Shown here: in pieces, positions 9,652-19,872 of the stretch | Position numbering within the stretch: the first letter of the stretch is position 1 | Layout: each line of letters starts with the position of its first letter | DNA from: Pseudonocardia sp. CNS-139 | GTDB lineage: Bacteria > Actinomycetota > Actinomycetes > Mycobacteriales > Pseudonocardiaceae | Direction: 5' to 3' | Assembly (NCBI GenBank): GCA_001942415.1 | Contig: MKJX01000088.1 | Coordinates: forward strand, 28,899-92,898 | DNA: 64,000 nucleotides | Translations under genes and position numbers: made by a program | The notes under the pieces: generated by a model | Databases searched by the model: none | The model's input: only the letters and a program-made list of their open reading frames with translations | What the model was told of the DNA's origin: nothing

Positions 9652-10941
9652 ACGGTCAGCACCTCGTCGACGTGCACCGGCCGCCCGGTCTCGACGACCG
9701 GTTCGCGGCCAGGCCGGTGAGCAGCGACAACGCGCCGTCACGGCGTCGGCGGCGCGGCCGAGCGGGTCCGGCGGCCGGGCGCCGCCGAAGATGTCCGCGA
9801 GCATCCGGGCGCGCCGCCGCCGTGGCCCTCGCCCGTGGTGTCCGGGAGATCGAGCTCCACCGGCTTCTCCCAGTGCCGCCGCAGGGTGAGCCGGGTCGCC
9901 GCACCGGGGCGGCCGCGCCGTCCGGGTCGACGAACGCGTTCTCGACGACGTCCAGCTCCAGCCGTCCCGCGCTGCCGTTGAACGCGACCCGGTAGCCCTC
10001 CCACGGCGCGTAGGCCGTGAGGTGGTAGCTCATGGTTGCGCCGCTGCGGTAGCGCACCGCGACGGTCATGTCGTCCTCGATCGTGATGCCCTCGCCGAAG
10101 ACGTTCCGGTCGCGGTGGTAGCCGTCCTCGTGCTCGGCGTCGAGGTAGAGCGCGCGCAGCGCGGAGGAGCCGGCCAGGTCCAGCGCGAACGGGTCGCCCT
10201 CGGCCGACGGGTCGCCGTGCGCCCGGACGTAGGGGCGGGCGAGGCCGCGGCGGACACCGTTGGCGGCGCCGTAGAAGAACTGCCGCCCCAGCCCGTAGAC
10301 GATCTCCGGGGAGCTGCCGATCCACCAGTTGACCAGGTCGAAGTGGTGCGTGGCCTTGTGCACCATCAGCCCGCCGGAGTCGGCCTTGTCGCGGTGCCAG
10401 CGGCGGAAGTAGTCGGCGCCGTGGCGGTGTCGAGCAGCCACTCGAAGTGCACCGACCCGGTCTCGCCGATCGCCCCGCTCGCGAGCACCTCGCGGACCGC
10501 CGCGTGCGCCGGGTTGTACCGGTAGTTGAACGTCACCGTGACGTCCCGGCCGGTCGCGGCGCGGGCGTCGAGGATGCGCCGGCAGCGCCCGGCGTCGGTG
10601 GTCATCGGCTTCTCGGTGACGACGTCGCAGCCGGCCTCCAGCGCCGCGACGATGTACGCGTCGTGCGTGCGGTCGACGCTCGTGACGACCACCCGGTCGA
10701 CGCGCTCCCGGTCGAGCATCGCGGCGAAGTCCGCGGGCGGGTACTCGGGCACGGCGGCCCGGCCGAACCCCTGCACCGCGCGGTTGTGCACCTCCATCCG
10801 CGTGCGGTTCGGGTCGCAGAACGCCACCAGCTCCGCGTGCTCGGCGTGCGTGGCCGCGAGCGCGCGGACGTACATCTGGGCGCGGCTCCCGAGCCCGACG
10901 ATCGCGTGCCGCGGCGGGCTGAAAACGGTTGCAGGCTTCAC
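9648..10941 (-). CDS. Gfo/Idh/MocA-family oxidoreductase
   Basis: NAD(P)-dependent sugar oxidoreductase, about 430 aa. Seen: Rossmann start [21 protein letters not shown] motif [13 protein letters not shown], and substrate-domain motif [19 protein letters not shown] containing the family Lys/His region. Frame breaks near 10425, 9905, about 9815 and 9680; the joined tail reads [22 protein letters not shown] followed, after a break, by [16 protein letters not shown] 10941 or 10947 begins before the Rossmann strand. Coupled by ATGA to the uxaC stump, suggesting a role in uronate or sugar-acid use. Sites containing TGCAA/TTGCA at 10920-10959 may bring it under the LacI regulator. Confidence 0.8.
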
Positions 10942-10959
10942 CGACACATGATGCAACGT
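10920..10959 (-). promoter_or_regulatory. TGCAA-type sites at the Gfo/Idh start
   Basis: On the minus strand, 10933-10920 reads TGCAACCGTTTTCA, similar to the LacI operator at 4655-4668, and 10959-10952 carries an ACGTTGCA half-site. The first overlaps codons 3-7 of the gene. They suggest control by the same LacI protein. Confidence 0.35.
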
Positions 10960-10982
10960 CTGAAAACACCCGCAAGAGCAGC

Positions 10983-11510
10983 TCAGGAGGCCGCCTCGCC
11001 CAGCGCGTGGTACGCGCGGGCGTAGTGCACCAGCGGGGTGTCGACGCGCCCGGCGGAGCGGATGCCGGCCACCTCCGCCGTGACGACGGTGGCGTCGCCG
11101 ACCCGCACCAGCGCCAGCGGGCGGCAGCGCAGCGCCGTCGGCGCCTCGACGAGCCACGGCTCGCCGGTCGTCAGCGGCGTCCAGCGGGTGGCCGGGCCGA
11201 ACCGGTCGGCCCCCGAGGTCGCGAAGAGCCGGGCGAGCCCGACGTTGCGCAGCTCCAGCAGGTGCACCAGGAACGACGGCGCGGCCAGCACCGCGGGGGC
11301 GGCGCTGCTGCGGTGCGACACCGAGAACACGATCGCCGGCGGCGTCACCGACACCGACGCGACCGACGACGCCGTCAGCCCCACCGGTTCGCCGTCGCCG
11401 TCGCGCGTGGTGATCACGGCGACGCCGGCGGGGTGGTGGCGGAACGCGTCCCGGAACGCGTCGGCGAGCAGCTCCGGGGACGCGCCGGCCGCCGTCGGCG
11501 GGGCGGTCAC
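10983..11510 (-). CDS. Flavin reductase-like FMN-binding protein
   Basis: Member of the DIM6/NTAB flavin reductase domain family, about 175 aa, intact: supplies reduced flavin to a monooxygenase or acts as a small oxygenase. Seen: [22 protein letters not shown]-binding stretch [20 protein letters not shown], and [25 protein letters not shown] 11510 is preferred; an upstream in-frame GTG at 11576 would add an unconserved Arg-rich leader. No partner oxygenase is adjacent; the Rieske oxygenase at 14066 or the IPNS-like enzymes do not normally need this partner. Product otherwise unassigned. Confidence 0.8.
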   Translation of the reverse strand: MTAPPTAAGASPELLADAFRDAFRHHPAGVAVITTRDGDGEPVGLTASSVASVSVTPPAIVFSVSHRSSAAPAVLAAPSFLVHLLELRNVGLARLFATSGADRFGPATRWTPLTTGEPWLVEAPTALRCRPLALVRVGDATVVTAEVAGIRSAGRVDTPLVHYARAYHALGEAAS

Positions 11511-11600
11511 GGCCGGGCCCCTGCGACGCGCGCGGACGTGCCGGGCAGGCCGGGAAGCGTGTGGGCAGCCATGCACACACCCTCGTACCTCAACCCGGGT

Positions 11601-13119
11601 TCAGCTCAAGCCCGCGAACGTCCGGCGGACGGTCACGGTGGCGCCGCCCGTTCCGGGGGCGCCGACCTCCGCGGCGACCGTCCCGCCGGCGCCGGTGTGC
11701 AGGCGCACGGCGAGCGTGCCGCGGTGGGCCTGCGCGATCACCGCGGTGCACGCCGCCGCGACGGCGCCCGCGAGGTCGTCGGACTCCTCCGGGGTCGCCC
11801 CGACGGCCGCCGACCAGCGCCGGACCTCGATACGCAGACGCGGCAGCTCGGCCGGGCGCGCCGGCACCCGCAGCTCCAGCGGCTCGACGTCGCCGGGGCA
11901 CCGGCGCAGGACCATCAGCAGCGCGACGTCGTCCGCGGCCTCCGTGCCACCGAGCAGCTCCTGCATCACGGTGCTGCACACCTCCTCGGCCGTCCCGGGC
12001 CGCACGGCCGCGCGGAGCGCGTCGAAGCCGGCGTCGAGCGCGACGCCCCGGCGTTCGATGAGGCCGTCGGTGTACAGCAGCAGGCCGTGACCGGCGGGCA
12101 GGGGCAGCTCGGCCGTCCGCCGCGGTCGGTCCGGCTCGACCCCGAGGGGCACGTCGGGGCGCACGTCGACGAGCCTGCCGGGGCCGCGCGGCACCGCGAG
12201 AACGGGCGGCGGGTGGCCGGCGCAGGACAGGCGCAGCCGGTGGGTCGTCGGGTCGAGCACGGCGCAGAGGGCCGTGGCCATCACGTCCCGCTCGAAGTGG
12301 TGCACGTGCACGTCGACGGCGTGCAGCAGCTCGGCCGGGTCCTGGATCTGCAGCGCGTAGGCGCGCAGGGCGGTGCGCAGCCGGCCCATCGCGACGGCCG
12401 CCGTCAGGCCGCTGCCGACGACGTCCCCGACGACCACGCACACCTCGCCGGAGGGCAGGTCGAACACGTCGTACCAGTCGCCGCCGATCTCGCCGCCCCC
12501 GCCCGGGACGTACCGCGCCGCGATCTCCAGCCCGGGTACGGCCGGCAGGTCGGCGGGGAGGAGGCTGCGCTGCAGGCTCGTGGCGGCGGTCCGCGCGGCC
12601 CGGGCGAGGCCGGCGTCGGTCGCCAGCGCGACCCGGTCGCGACGAGCTGCAGCAGCTCGGTGTCCTCGGGGGTGAACCGCCGCGGGGTCAGCGTCCCGAC
12701 GTGGAGGACGCCGATCACCCGCCCGCCGGTGACGAGCGGGACGCCGAGCAGCGAGCGGATGCCTTCTCCCGCAGGATCGGGTTGAGCACGGTGGAGTGGT
12801 CGACGCGGTCGAGGTACACGGGCTGCTTCAGCGCGGCGATGCGGCCGGCGAAACCCTTCCCGATCGGGATCCGGACGCCCTGCCGGACCTCCTCCTCGAT
12901 GCCGCGGGCGGCCGTGGCCACCAGGTACCGGGCGGACGGGTCGAGCAGGAGCACCGCCGCGGTGTCGGCCGAGAGCAGCTCCCGTACCCGGTCGAGCAGC
13001 TCGTCCAGCAGCTCCTCGACGTCGAGATGCGCGAGCGCGCTGTCCGTGACCGCCTCGATGCGGCGGAGCCGGTCGGTCAACGCACCGTCCTCCGCCGCGG
13101 GAACGGCCTCCGTCGACAT
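11601..13119 (-). CDS. GAF-PP2C (SpoIIE) serine phosphatase with C-terminal ATPase-like module
   Basis: Stress-signalling phosphatase of the RsbU/SpoIIE type, about 505 aa, cytoplasmic. Domains: GAF at about 30-165 (VEELLDELLDRVRELLSADT, GKGFAGRIAALKQPVYLDRV), PP2C_SIGMA at about 190-400 (GGDWYDVFDLPSGEV, VVVGDVVGSGLTAA, HPPPVLAV, GLLLYTDGLIE, ADDVALLMV) and a short C-terminal HATPase-like region (ESDDLAGAVAAACTAVIAQA) that may be an anti-sigma-type module. Frame breaks near 12765 and 12640. Such proteins dephosphorylate STAS-domain anti-anti-sigma factors; a STAS protein at 27749-28147 is a possible but distant partner. Confidence 0.85.
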
Positions 13120-13203
13120 GTCCGGAGCGTAGTCGTGGGCCCGTGCGGGAGCACTCCCGGAGCGTCCGGCCGGGTGCGCCGCCGACCCGGACGCGGCCGG
13201 GTG

Positions 13204-13887
13204 TCAGCCCGGGGTGACGATGCGGTGCAGGTTGGCGTCGAGCTGCTGGAGGGCCTCGACCACGCTCATGAGGTGCGTGCGCATGGTGTGCTCGGCGAGG
13301 GCCGGGTCGCCCGAGCAGACGGTCTCGATCACCTGGAGGTGCTCGGTGAGCCCGATCGAGGGGCGGCCGGGGAGCAGCGCCACCGTGTAGTGGTAGCGCA
13401 CGCTCTGGGTGCGCAGCCGGTCGAGCATCAGCCCGGCCGTCTCGTGCGCGGCGATGTCCCGGACGGCCCGGTGGATCTGCTGGTTGATGCGCGTGTACGC
13501 CATGACGTCCGCGGCGGCGACGGCCTCGCCCAGCTCCTTGCCCAGCGCGCGCAGCCGGTGCCGGTCCTCGTCGGTGGCGCGGGCCGCGGCCTTGGCCGCG
13601 CAGAGCCCCTCGATCACGGCGCGGGCCTCGGTGATCTCGACGGCCTCCTCCAGCGAGATCGGGCGCACCCGGGCGCCCCGGTTGCGCTCGCGCTCGACGA
13701 TGCCCTCGTTCTCCAGCTGCACGAGCGCGGTGCGCACGGCGCCTCTCGACGCGCTGTACAGCTCTACAAGATCGGCTTCGGGCAGCCGTTGACCAGGCGC
13801 GAACCGCCCCTGCATGATCCCGTCACGCAGCGCGTTCACGACCAACGCTACGGCCTCGCCGGCGGCCGGTTCGCCACTCGCGGCCAT
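13204..13887 (-). CDS. GntR-family regulator (FCD domain)
   Basis: FadR-type transcription factor, 227 aa, intact. N-terminal winged helix (LRDGIMQGRFAPGQRLPEAD, SRGAVRTALVQLENEGIVER), then an FCD ligand domain with the metal-type residues of the family (MAYTRINQQIHRAV, HLQVIETVCSGD, HTMRTHL). ATG 13887 is chosen for its strong GGAAGG ribosome site, over an upstream GTG at 13908. Divergent from the Rieske oxygenase gene, with a perfect TTGTTAACAA palindrome between them, so it most likely represses that oxygenase in response to an aromatic acid. Confidence 0.9.
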   Translation of the reverse strand: MAASGEPAAGEAVALVVNALRDGIMQGRFAPGQRLPEADLVELYSASRGAVRTALVQLENEGIVERERNRGARVRPISLEEAVEITEARAVIEGLCAAKAAARATDEDRHRLRALGKELGEAVAAADVMAYTRINQQIHRAVRDIAAHETAGLMLDRLRTQSVRYHYTVALLPGRPSIGLTEHLQVIETVCSGDPALAEHTMRTHLMSVVEALQQLDANLHRIVTPG

Positions 13888-13954
13888 GGACGTCCTTCCC
13901 ATCCGCACCTTCAGGAGCTCACGGCGCCCAGGTGGACAGTACTCGTAACCAAGA

Positions 13955-13964
13955 TTGTTAACAA
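13955..13964. promoter_or_regulatory. TTGTTAACAA operator
   Basis: Perfect 10-bp palindrome in the divergent GntR/Rieske promoter region, 67 bp from the regulator start and 102 bp from the oxygenase start. Its form fits FCD-type GntR operators (TTGT-ACAA halves). Confidence 0.6.
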
Positions 13965-14065
13965 CTTCGTTGCCATGCTGAACCGCAGAGAGTTAGGCTC
14001 CCGGCCGGCGGTGCGACCCCGGAACCCCTCCGCCCTCCGGAAACCCTCTGGAAAGAAGGACGCGA

Positions 14066-15429
14066 ATGCTCTCAGAGCAGGACAACGAGCTCCTCACCCG
14101 GGTCGGGCCGGGTACCCCGATGGGGGAGCTCTTGCGCCGGTACTGGACGCCGGCCCTCCTGACGAGCGAGGTGCCCACGCCGGGCGGAGACCCCGTGCGG
14201 GTCCGCCTGCTGAGCGAGGACCTGGTCGCGTTCCGGGACACCAACGGCCGCGTGGGCCTGATCCAGGAGAACTGCCCGCACCGCGGTGCGTCCCTGTACT
14301 TCGGGCGCAACGAGACCGGTCCCGAGGCACGTGCGGGCTGCGCTGCCCGTACCACGGCTGGCAGTTCGACGCCGAGGGCAAGTGCATCGACATGCCGTCG
14401 GAGCCGCCGTCGAGCAGCTTCAAGGACCGGGTCACCGCCAAGGCGTACCCGACCCACGAGTCCGGCGGCATCGTGTGGACCTACATGGGTCCCGCCGACA
14501 AGATGACGCCCTTCCGCGACTTCGGCACCGACGCCGTCGAGCCGGACCACTTCCAGGCCACCAAGCTGCACACCGCATGCAACTGGATGCAGGCCATGGA
14601 AGGCAACATGGACACGTCCCACATCTCGTGGCTGCACCAGTGGAACGGCGCCGCGGACATCCCGGACGACGGCAGCGACAAGCCCGGCTACCCGTCCAAC
14701 GCCATGTCGTGGAAGTTCTGGCTGCACGACCGCGCCCCGCGCCTCGACGTGCAGGACACCTGGTACGGCTTCAAGTACGCGGGCATCCGCACCACGCCCA
14801 ACGGCCACACGCACGTGCGCATCAGCGCCTTCGTGTACCCGTACCACACCGTGATCGCGTCGGTGCCGTTCACGTCGCGGCAGAGCATCTTCGTCCCGAT
14901 GGACGACTACAACACCGCGCGCTACAGCCTCTCCACGCGCAACGTCGAGAACCCGCAGCGCATCGGCGGGCCGGGCCTGTTCGTCGTGGCGCCGTTCGAG
15001 TTCGGCCGCGCCGAGGTCGACGGCAACGGCATCATCCCGCGCAAGTACCGGGCCGACAACGAGTACGGGATCGACCGCGAGGAGCAGCGCACCACCACGT
15101 ACTCCGGCGTGCGGGAGTTCGTCAGCCAGGACCTGATGGTCACCGAGTCGATGGGCCCGATCTACGACCGCACGCAGGAGCGGCTCGGCACGTCCGACAA
15201 GGCGATCATCCGGATGCGCCGGCTGCTCATCGCGGCCGCGAAGAACGTCGCCGAGGGCGGCGAGGCACCGGCGGTCGCGGGCGACCTCGACTACCGCGGC
15301 ATCCGGTCGGCGGAGAAGATCCTCGACGACGGCGAGCAGTGGCGTCACCTCGGCACGAACGAGGACCCGCTCGTGCAGGAGATGGACGAGCTCGCCCCCG
15401 GCGCCGGCCAGCCGGTCGCCGGCAGTTAG
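14066..15429 (+). CDS. Rieske non-haem iron oxygenase alpha subunit
   Basis: Aromatic-ring hydroxylating or demethylating oxygenase of the phthalate 4,5-dioxygenase/vanillate group, about 454 aa. Seen: Rieske [2Fe-2S] motif CPHRGASLYFGRN plus, after a frame break near 14325, LRCPYHGWQFDAEG; mononuclear iron region WMQAMEGNMDTSHISWLH with the two His. ATG 14066 has AAAGAAGGA upstream. No ferredoxin or reductase gene is adjacent, so electrons must come from elsewhere. A strong hairpin follows the stop, then a solute-binding lipoprotein gene. Control by the divergent GntR is likely. Substrate probably an aromatic carboxylate or methoxy-aromatic (family inference). Confidence 0.88.
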
Positions 15430-15447
15430 CAGTACCCCACACAGACG

Positions 15448-15475
15448 ACCCCGGGGGCCACACGGTCCCCGGGGT
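15448..15475 (+). terminator. Intrinsic terminator after Rieske gene
   Basis: Perfect 9-bp stem ACCCCGGGG/CCCCGGGGT, 10-nt loop, followed by TTTCC. Separates the oxygenase from the binding-protein gene, so the latter has its own promoter. Confidence 0.75.
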
Positions 15476-15511
15476 TTCCACAACCGTATTTGCATTCCGA
15501 CACGCAGCACG

Positions 15512-15551
15512 AGACAGCAACAGACAGCAGCAGACAGCACAAGACAGCAAC
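15512..15551 (+). repeat. Four 10-bp tandem repeats (AGACAGCAAC type)
   Basis: AGACAGCAAC, AGACAGCAGC, AGACAGCACA, AGACAGCAAC in direct succession, period exactly 10 bp, followed by a degenerate AGATCAACAC. It lies between the terminator and the start of the binding-protein gene, in an unusually AC-rich, guanine-poor patch. One repeat per helical turn suggests a protein-binding platform, or an unstructured leader. Confidence 0.75.
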
Positions 15552-15595
15552 AGATCAACACGTTCCCGGCATGTCGCGACACAACGAGGTGGGCG

Positions 15596-17219
15596 ATGCG
15601 AGTACGCACATCCAGGGTGATGGCCACGGTGGGGGTTGCGCTCAGCGCGCTGCTCCTCGCGTCGTGCGGCCAGGTCGGGCCCGCCAGGCCCGGTTCCTCC
15701 GCCGGCCCCGAGGCGCTCACCGCCATCGACGCCTACGGCGGCGACCCCGCCTCCGAAGGCACCCCCGAGCCCGGCGGAACCCTCCGCCTGGCGCTGGACC
15801 GCGAGGTCGTCAGCTTCGACCCGACGGTCCAGAACTCCAACCAGGCGGCCTTCTCCGTCTACGACTCCCTGCTGAAGCTGACGCCCGAGGCACGGCCGAG
15901 CCGTACATGGCCGAGTCCCTGGAGAGCCCCGACGGCGGCCGCACCTGGCAGCTGGGCCTGCGGGAGGGCGTCCGGTTCTCCGACGGGACCCCGCTCGACG
16001 CCCAGGCCGTCGTCACGAACGTCCAGCGGCACATCGACAAGAAGTCCTCGCCCGCCCACGCGTACGCGCAGCGGATCACGGGGATGCGTGTGGTCGACCC
16101 GCTGACCGTCGAGTTCTCCCTCGACGAGCCGTTCGGCGGTTTCCCGCAGCTCTTCGCCCAGCCCCTGACCTACGGGTCGCTCGGCTGATCATCTCGCCGG
16201 CCGCACTCCAGCAGTACGGCGACGACATCGGGCGCAACCCGGTGGGCGCCGGGCCGTTCCGGCTCGTCGAGTGGATCCCGGACTCCCGGATCGTCCTGGA
16301 GAAGAACCCGAACTACTGGCAGCAGGGCATGCCCTACCTGGACTCCCTGGAGTTCCGCCCGCTGCCCGACACCGAGAGCCGGTACGCGTCGATCGAGAAC
16401 GGCGACGTCGACGTGGTGTACGGCGGCTACAACCAGGAGCTGGTGCGGGCGCTCCGCAACCCCGAGCTGCGGGTCTACTACGGGCCGGGCAACGCGGGGG
16501 AGTACCTGTACTTCAACTTCAACCAGGCGCCGTTCGACGACCGGCGGATGCGGGAGGCGATCGTCCGGTCGCTCGACCTGCAGGCGCTCGGCGCGAGCCT
16601 CTACAACAACCAGCTCGTGCCGGCGAAGAGCCTCTTCACCGACGAGAGCCCGTACCACACGGAAGAGGCCTCGAACGCCTGGCCGACCTACGACCCGGAG
16701 CGGGCGCGCCAGCTCGTGGAGGAGTACCGGGCGAGCGGCGGGAACCCGGACTTCACCTTCAAGACCACGCAGGCCCGGGTGCCGTTCGGGGAGTTCATCC
16801 AGGCGCAGATGGCAGCCGTCGGGATCAACGTCGAGCTGCAGTTCTACGACCTCGCGCAGTTCTCGTCCTCGGTGGTGCAGAGCAACGACTTCCAGCTCAC
16901 CACCTGGGTCGGCGGGTTCGACTCGGCGTTCCCGGGCGCGACGCGCCTGCTGCGCTCGGACGGCAACTCGAACTACGGCAAGTACAACAACCCGGAGGTC
17001 GACCGGCTGCTCGACGAGGCCGTCAGCACCACCGACGAGGCCGTCCGCACCAGGGCGTACCAGCAGGTGGAGCTGATCACCGGGGAGGACCTGGTGGTGG
17101 CCTGGTTCAGCCGCAGCTACCTGTCCACGATCACGAAGCAGGAGGTCAAGGGCATCGACCGGTACGCGTCCCGCGACGGGTTCTACGCCCGGACCTGGAT
17201 CGACCGCACGCCGGGCTGA
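15596..17219 (+). CDS. Family 5 (DppA/OppA-type) solute-binding lipoprotein, orphan copy 1
   Basis: Extracytoplasmic binding lipoprotein, about 540 aa. Signal peptide with lipobox LLLASC (Cys about 24), then the shared linker YGGDPASEGTPEPGG and SBP_bac_5 core (EVVSFDPTVQN, LREGVRFSDGTPLDA, NPVGAGPFRLVEW, EKNPNYWQQGMPYLDSLEF, GEFIQAQMAAVGINVEL). Frame breaks near 15890 and 16180. No permease or ATPase gene is nearby. Paralogues at 55897 and 62050 share the linker and the tail SRSYLSTI. It probably delivers a small organic ligand, not necessarily a peptide, to a shared permease elsewhere. Association with the Rieske gene hints at an aromatic ligand (inference). Confidence 0.9.
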
Positions 17220-17239
17220 CCCGGTAGTCCCGTCCACGA

Positions 17240-17274
17240 ACGCGCCCGCCCGGAAGCCGTCCGGGCGGGCGCGT
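17240..17274 (+). terminator. Strong GC hairpin terminator
   Basis: Perfect 14-bp stem beginning ACGCGCCCGCCCGG with a 7-nt loop, 20 bp after the binding-protein stop. Very stable; little T-run. Confidence 0.75.
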
Positions 17275-17328
17275 ACGTGTCGGTGGGCGGCGTCGGCCGA
17301 GCCGGCGACGTTCCTGTCGCTCGGCTGA

Positions 17329-17397
17329 CCGCACACACCTCCCGCACCCGGCACACATGTCCTGACGTGTGTGCGGAGTACCGGAGGTGTGTGCGGT
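17329..17397. repeat. 69-bp compound palindrome, copy 2
   Basis: Same structure as the copy at 4551. It ends at 17397 and the TAG stop of the minus-strand CHAT-like gene occupies 17398-17400, so palindrome and stop codon abut exactly. Lies between two convergent genes. Confidence 0.9.
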
Positions 17398-19718
17398 CTA
17401 GGAGACCTTGTGGACCAGCTCGTCCCGGAGGCGGTCGAGGCGGGCGTGCCACAGGGTGTCGTGCTCGGGGGCCGCGGCGAGGCGGTCGGCGGCGTCGGTG
17501 GTGAGCCGGCGGGCCAGCGCCGGGTCGGTGGTGCGCTGCGCCTCCGCCCGTTCGACGAGGAAGGCCGCGGCGAGCAGCGGGAGCCCGTCGGTCTCCGCGG
17601 CGACGACGGCCAGCTCGGCGCGGCGCGGCTGTGCGGCTGGCGGGCGGGCCGAGCCGGTCCAGCGCCAGCCACCAGGCGCGGCGGGCCAGCGGCGACGGCA
17701 GCGAGTCGCGGACGAACACGAGCGCGGCCTCGGCCTCGGCGGTGCGCCCGCTGAGCCGGTCCAGCTCGACGAGGGTGAGCGTGAGCAGCGCGCGGTCGGC
17801 GGCGGTGAGGGCGGGGTCGCGGTCGGCGTCGCGCACGAGGTCGTGCAGCGGCGGGAGCAGGTCGCCCAGGCCGGTGACCGCCGGCACCCGGCTCAGGCCC
17901 GTGAGCAGCATCGCCCGGGCCGACGGCGGGCTGACCCGGCGCAACCGGTCGGTGACCAGCTCCAGCAGCTCGGCCCGCAGCTCCGACGGGCCGTGCGCGA
18001 GCGCCCGACGGCGGCCCGGACGGCGCGCCGCGGCGGCACGGCCGGGTCGCCGAGCGCGGCCAGCACCGCGCGGGCGTCGGCGCCGGCCTCGGCGGCCTGC
18101 CCGCTGCGCTGCAGCAGCTCCAGCTCGGCGCCGGCGCGCCGCAGCCAGCCCGCCGACCCGGGCGGCAGGTCGAACGCCGCGGCGCGGGCGAGGTGGTCGC
18201 CCGCGGTGGTCAGGTGGCCGTGCTCGCGGAGGAGGAGCACGGCGGCGCGGGTGTGGCAGCGGACGGCGCCGTCGGCGTCGTCGCGGGCCGCGCGGGCGGC
18301 CGCGGCCTCGGAGAACAGCGCGACGGCGTCGTCGAGCAGCATCAGCTCGGCCGCCGCCACGCCGGCCAGCTCCAGCGCCCCCGGCCCGCTGCCGGACACG
18401 CGGGCCAGCCGCAGCGCGGTGGCGCTGGCGCCGGCCGGCGCGCGGCCCGGACCGCGGGGGCGCCCGCGGCCCTCGATGGGCCCCGACGCGGTGACGGCGG
18501 CCCGGGTGACCCGGCCGCAGCGCAGGTCGATCTCGGCACGCAGCAGGCGCAGGTCGCGGCGGTGCTCCGGGTCGGTCCACGGGGTGGCGAGCAGGTCGTC
18601 CAGCTCGGCGCCGGCCTCGCGCAGCCGGTCCAGCCCGGCGAGCGCGACGGCCAGCCGCTCGCGCACGGCGATCACCCGTCCGGTGGCGCCGGGCACGTCC
18701 GCGAGCGCCGCCACCGCGGCCCGGAACGCCTCGGGTGCGCCCGCGTCCCCGCGGCCGAGCAGCTGCTCGGCGGCCGCGAGGAGGGCGCCGGCCGGGTCGC
18801 CCGGGTCGGGTTCCGCCACGGCCGGGCCGTCGTGCGCGGGCAGCCCGGCGAACCGCAGCACCTCGTCGGGGGGCACGCGCACGGTGAGCGCGGGCCGGAA
18901 CCCGGACCCGCCCGCGAGGGCCTCCCGGGCCGTGGCCACGGCGACGTCGACGGGCTGCTCGCCGGCCAGCGCGGTGTAGAGGGCCACGGCGAAGTCGCCC
19001 CGTCCCCGCCCTCCGGCAGCACCAGCACGGCGCAGGCCCCGGAGTCGAGCAGCGGGTCGACCACCGGCCCCGGCTCGGGGAGCCGGTCGAGCACGACCAG
19101 CCGCGGCATCGGCGCCCGCGCGGGCTCCTCGTGCGGCGCGGGGCGCGGGTCGAGTCCCGGGTCGCCGAACGCGTGCACGACGTGCGGCCGCATCCGGATG
19201 TACGCGGCGACCAGCGCGTCCTGCGTGGGGGCGACGAGCACGTCCGCGTCGACGTGCCGGCCGGCCCGGGCGATCGTGCGCTCGACCTCGGGGACGTCCG
19301 CCGGGTCGGCGACCAGCGCGAGCAGCCGCAGCGGCAGCACGAGCCGGACGTCGTCGTGCGGCGGGCCGTCGGCGAGGTCGCGGGCCATCGCGACGGGCCG
19401 GCGGGGACCGGGCGCGAACGCGGGGTCGGCGGCGAGCAGCTCCCACGGCAGGCGGCGCAGCGCGGGCGGGTCGACCTGCACGAGCGTGCGCAGCCCGCCC
19501 GGGTTCGCGTCGCGCAGCTCCTCCCACGCGCGGCGGGTGTCGGCGCGCAGCAGCAGGCCGGCCAGGTGCGCCCCGGCGGCGTCCGGGCCGGCGGGGAGGC
19601 CGGTGGCGTCCGGGAGGTCGTGCCAGGCGACCGGGCGCCAGGCCCCGGCGGTGTCCCGCCGCAGCTCGCAGCGGAGCCCGGCGGGCCCGGCGGTCACGTG
19701 GAACAACACGTTCTGCAT
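17398..19718 (-). CDS. CHAT-like domain protein with helical repeat C-terminus
   Basis: About 773 aa. The N-terminal ~300 residues follow the CHAT (caspase-like) fold order: RRLPWELLAADP, PLRLLALVADPADVPEVERT, RPHVVHAFGDPGLD, PRLVVLDRLPEPG, DSGACAVLVLPEG, FAVALYTALAGEQPVDVAVA. At the positions of the catalytic HGHG and NAC motifs it has HAFGDPG and LVVLDRLP, so the His-Cys dyad appears lost. The remaining ~450 residues are Ala/Leu-rich helical repeats resembling TPRs. Frame breaks near 19000, 18005 and 17640. Divergent from the flavin monooxygenase gene across an operator palindrome. Probably a scaffold or sensor; function unknown. Confidence 0.7.
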
Positions 19719-19767
19719 CTGCCGGACCTCGGAGAGTAGGGGAGCGGACGATAGGGGTGATGTGCGT

Positions 19768-19793
19768 GTGGCACCTGTTGATACAGGTGTCAC
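19768..19793. promoter_or_regulatory. 26-bp operator palindrome in divergent promoter
   Basis: GTGGCACCTGT and ACAGGTGTCAC arms around TGAT: 10 of 11 pairs match, the inner 7 perfectly. It sits midway between the CHAT-like start (19718) and the flavin oxygenase start (19873). TetR- or MarR-like in style; no such regulator is adjacent. Confidence 0.6.
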
Positions 19794-19872
19794 GCGGTCG
19801 GGTGGTCGGGCATATCCCGGGTGCGTCCGGCGTTCGGCAGACTGCTTGACACAGCAACTACCGGAGGAAGAG

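Noticed and set aside
11561..12061. Plus-strand proteins opposite the SpoIIE phosphatase
   Set aside because: Low-complexity Arg/Ser/Pro shadows; the minus strand carries the complete PP2C motifs.
15512..15551. CRISPR or VNTR within a coding gene
   Set aside because: Ten-bp period, four units, non-coding position before a lipoprotein start.
16170..16200. Programmed frameshift in binding protein 1
   Set aside because: No slippery heptamer or conserved structure; the paralogue at 55897 is uninterrupted and similar breaks occur in unrelated genes.
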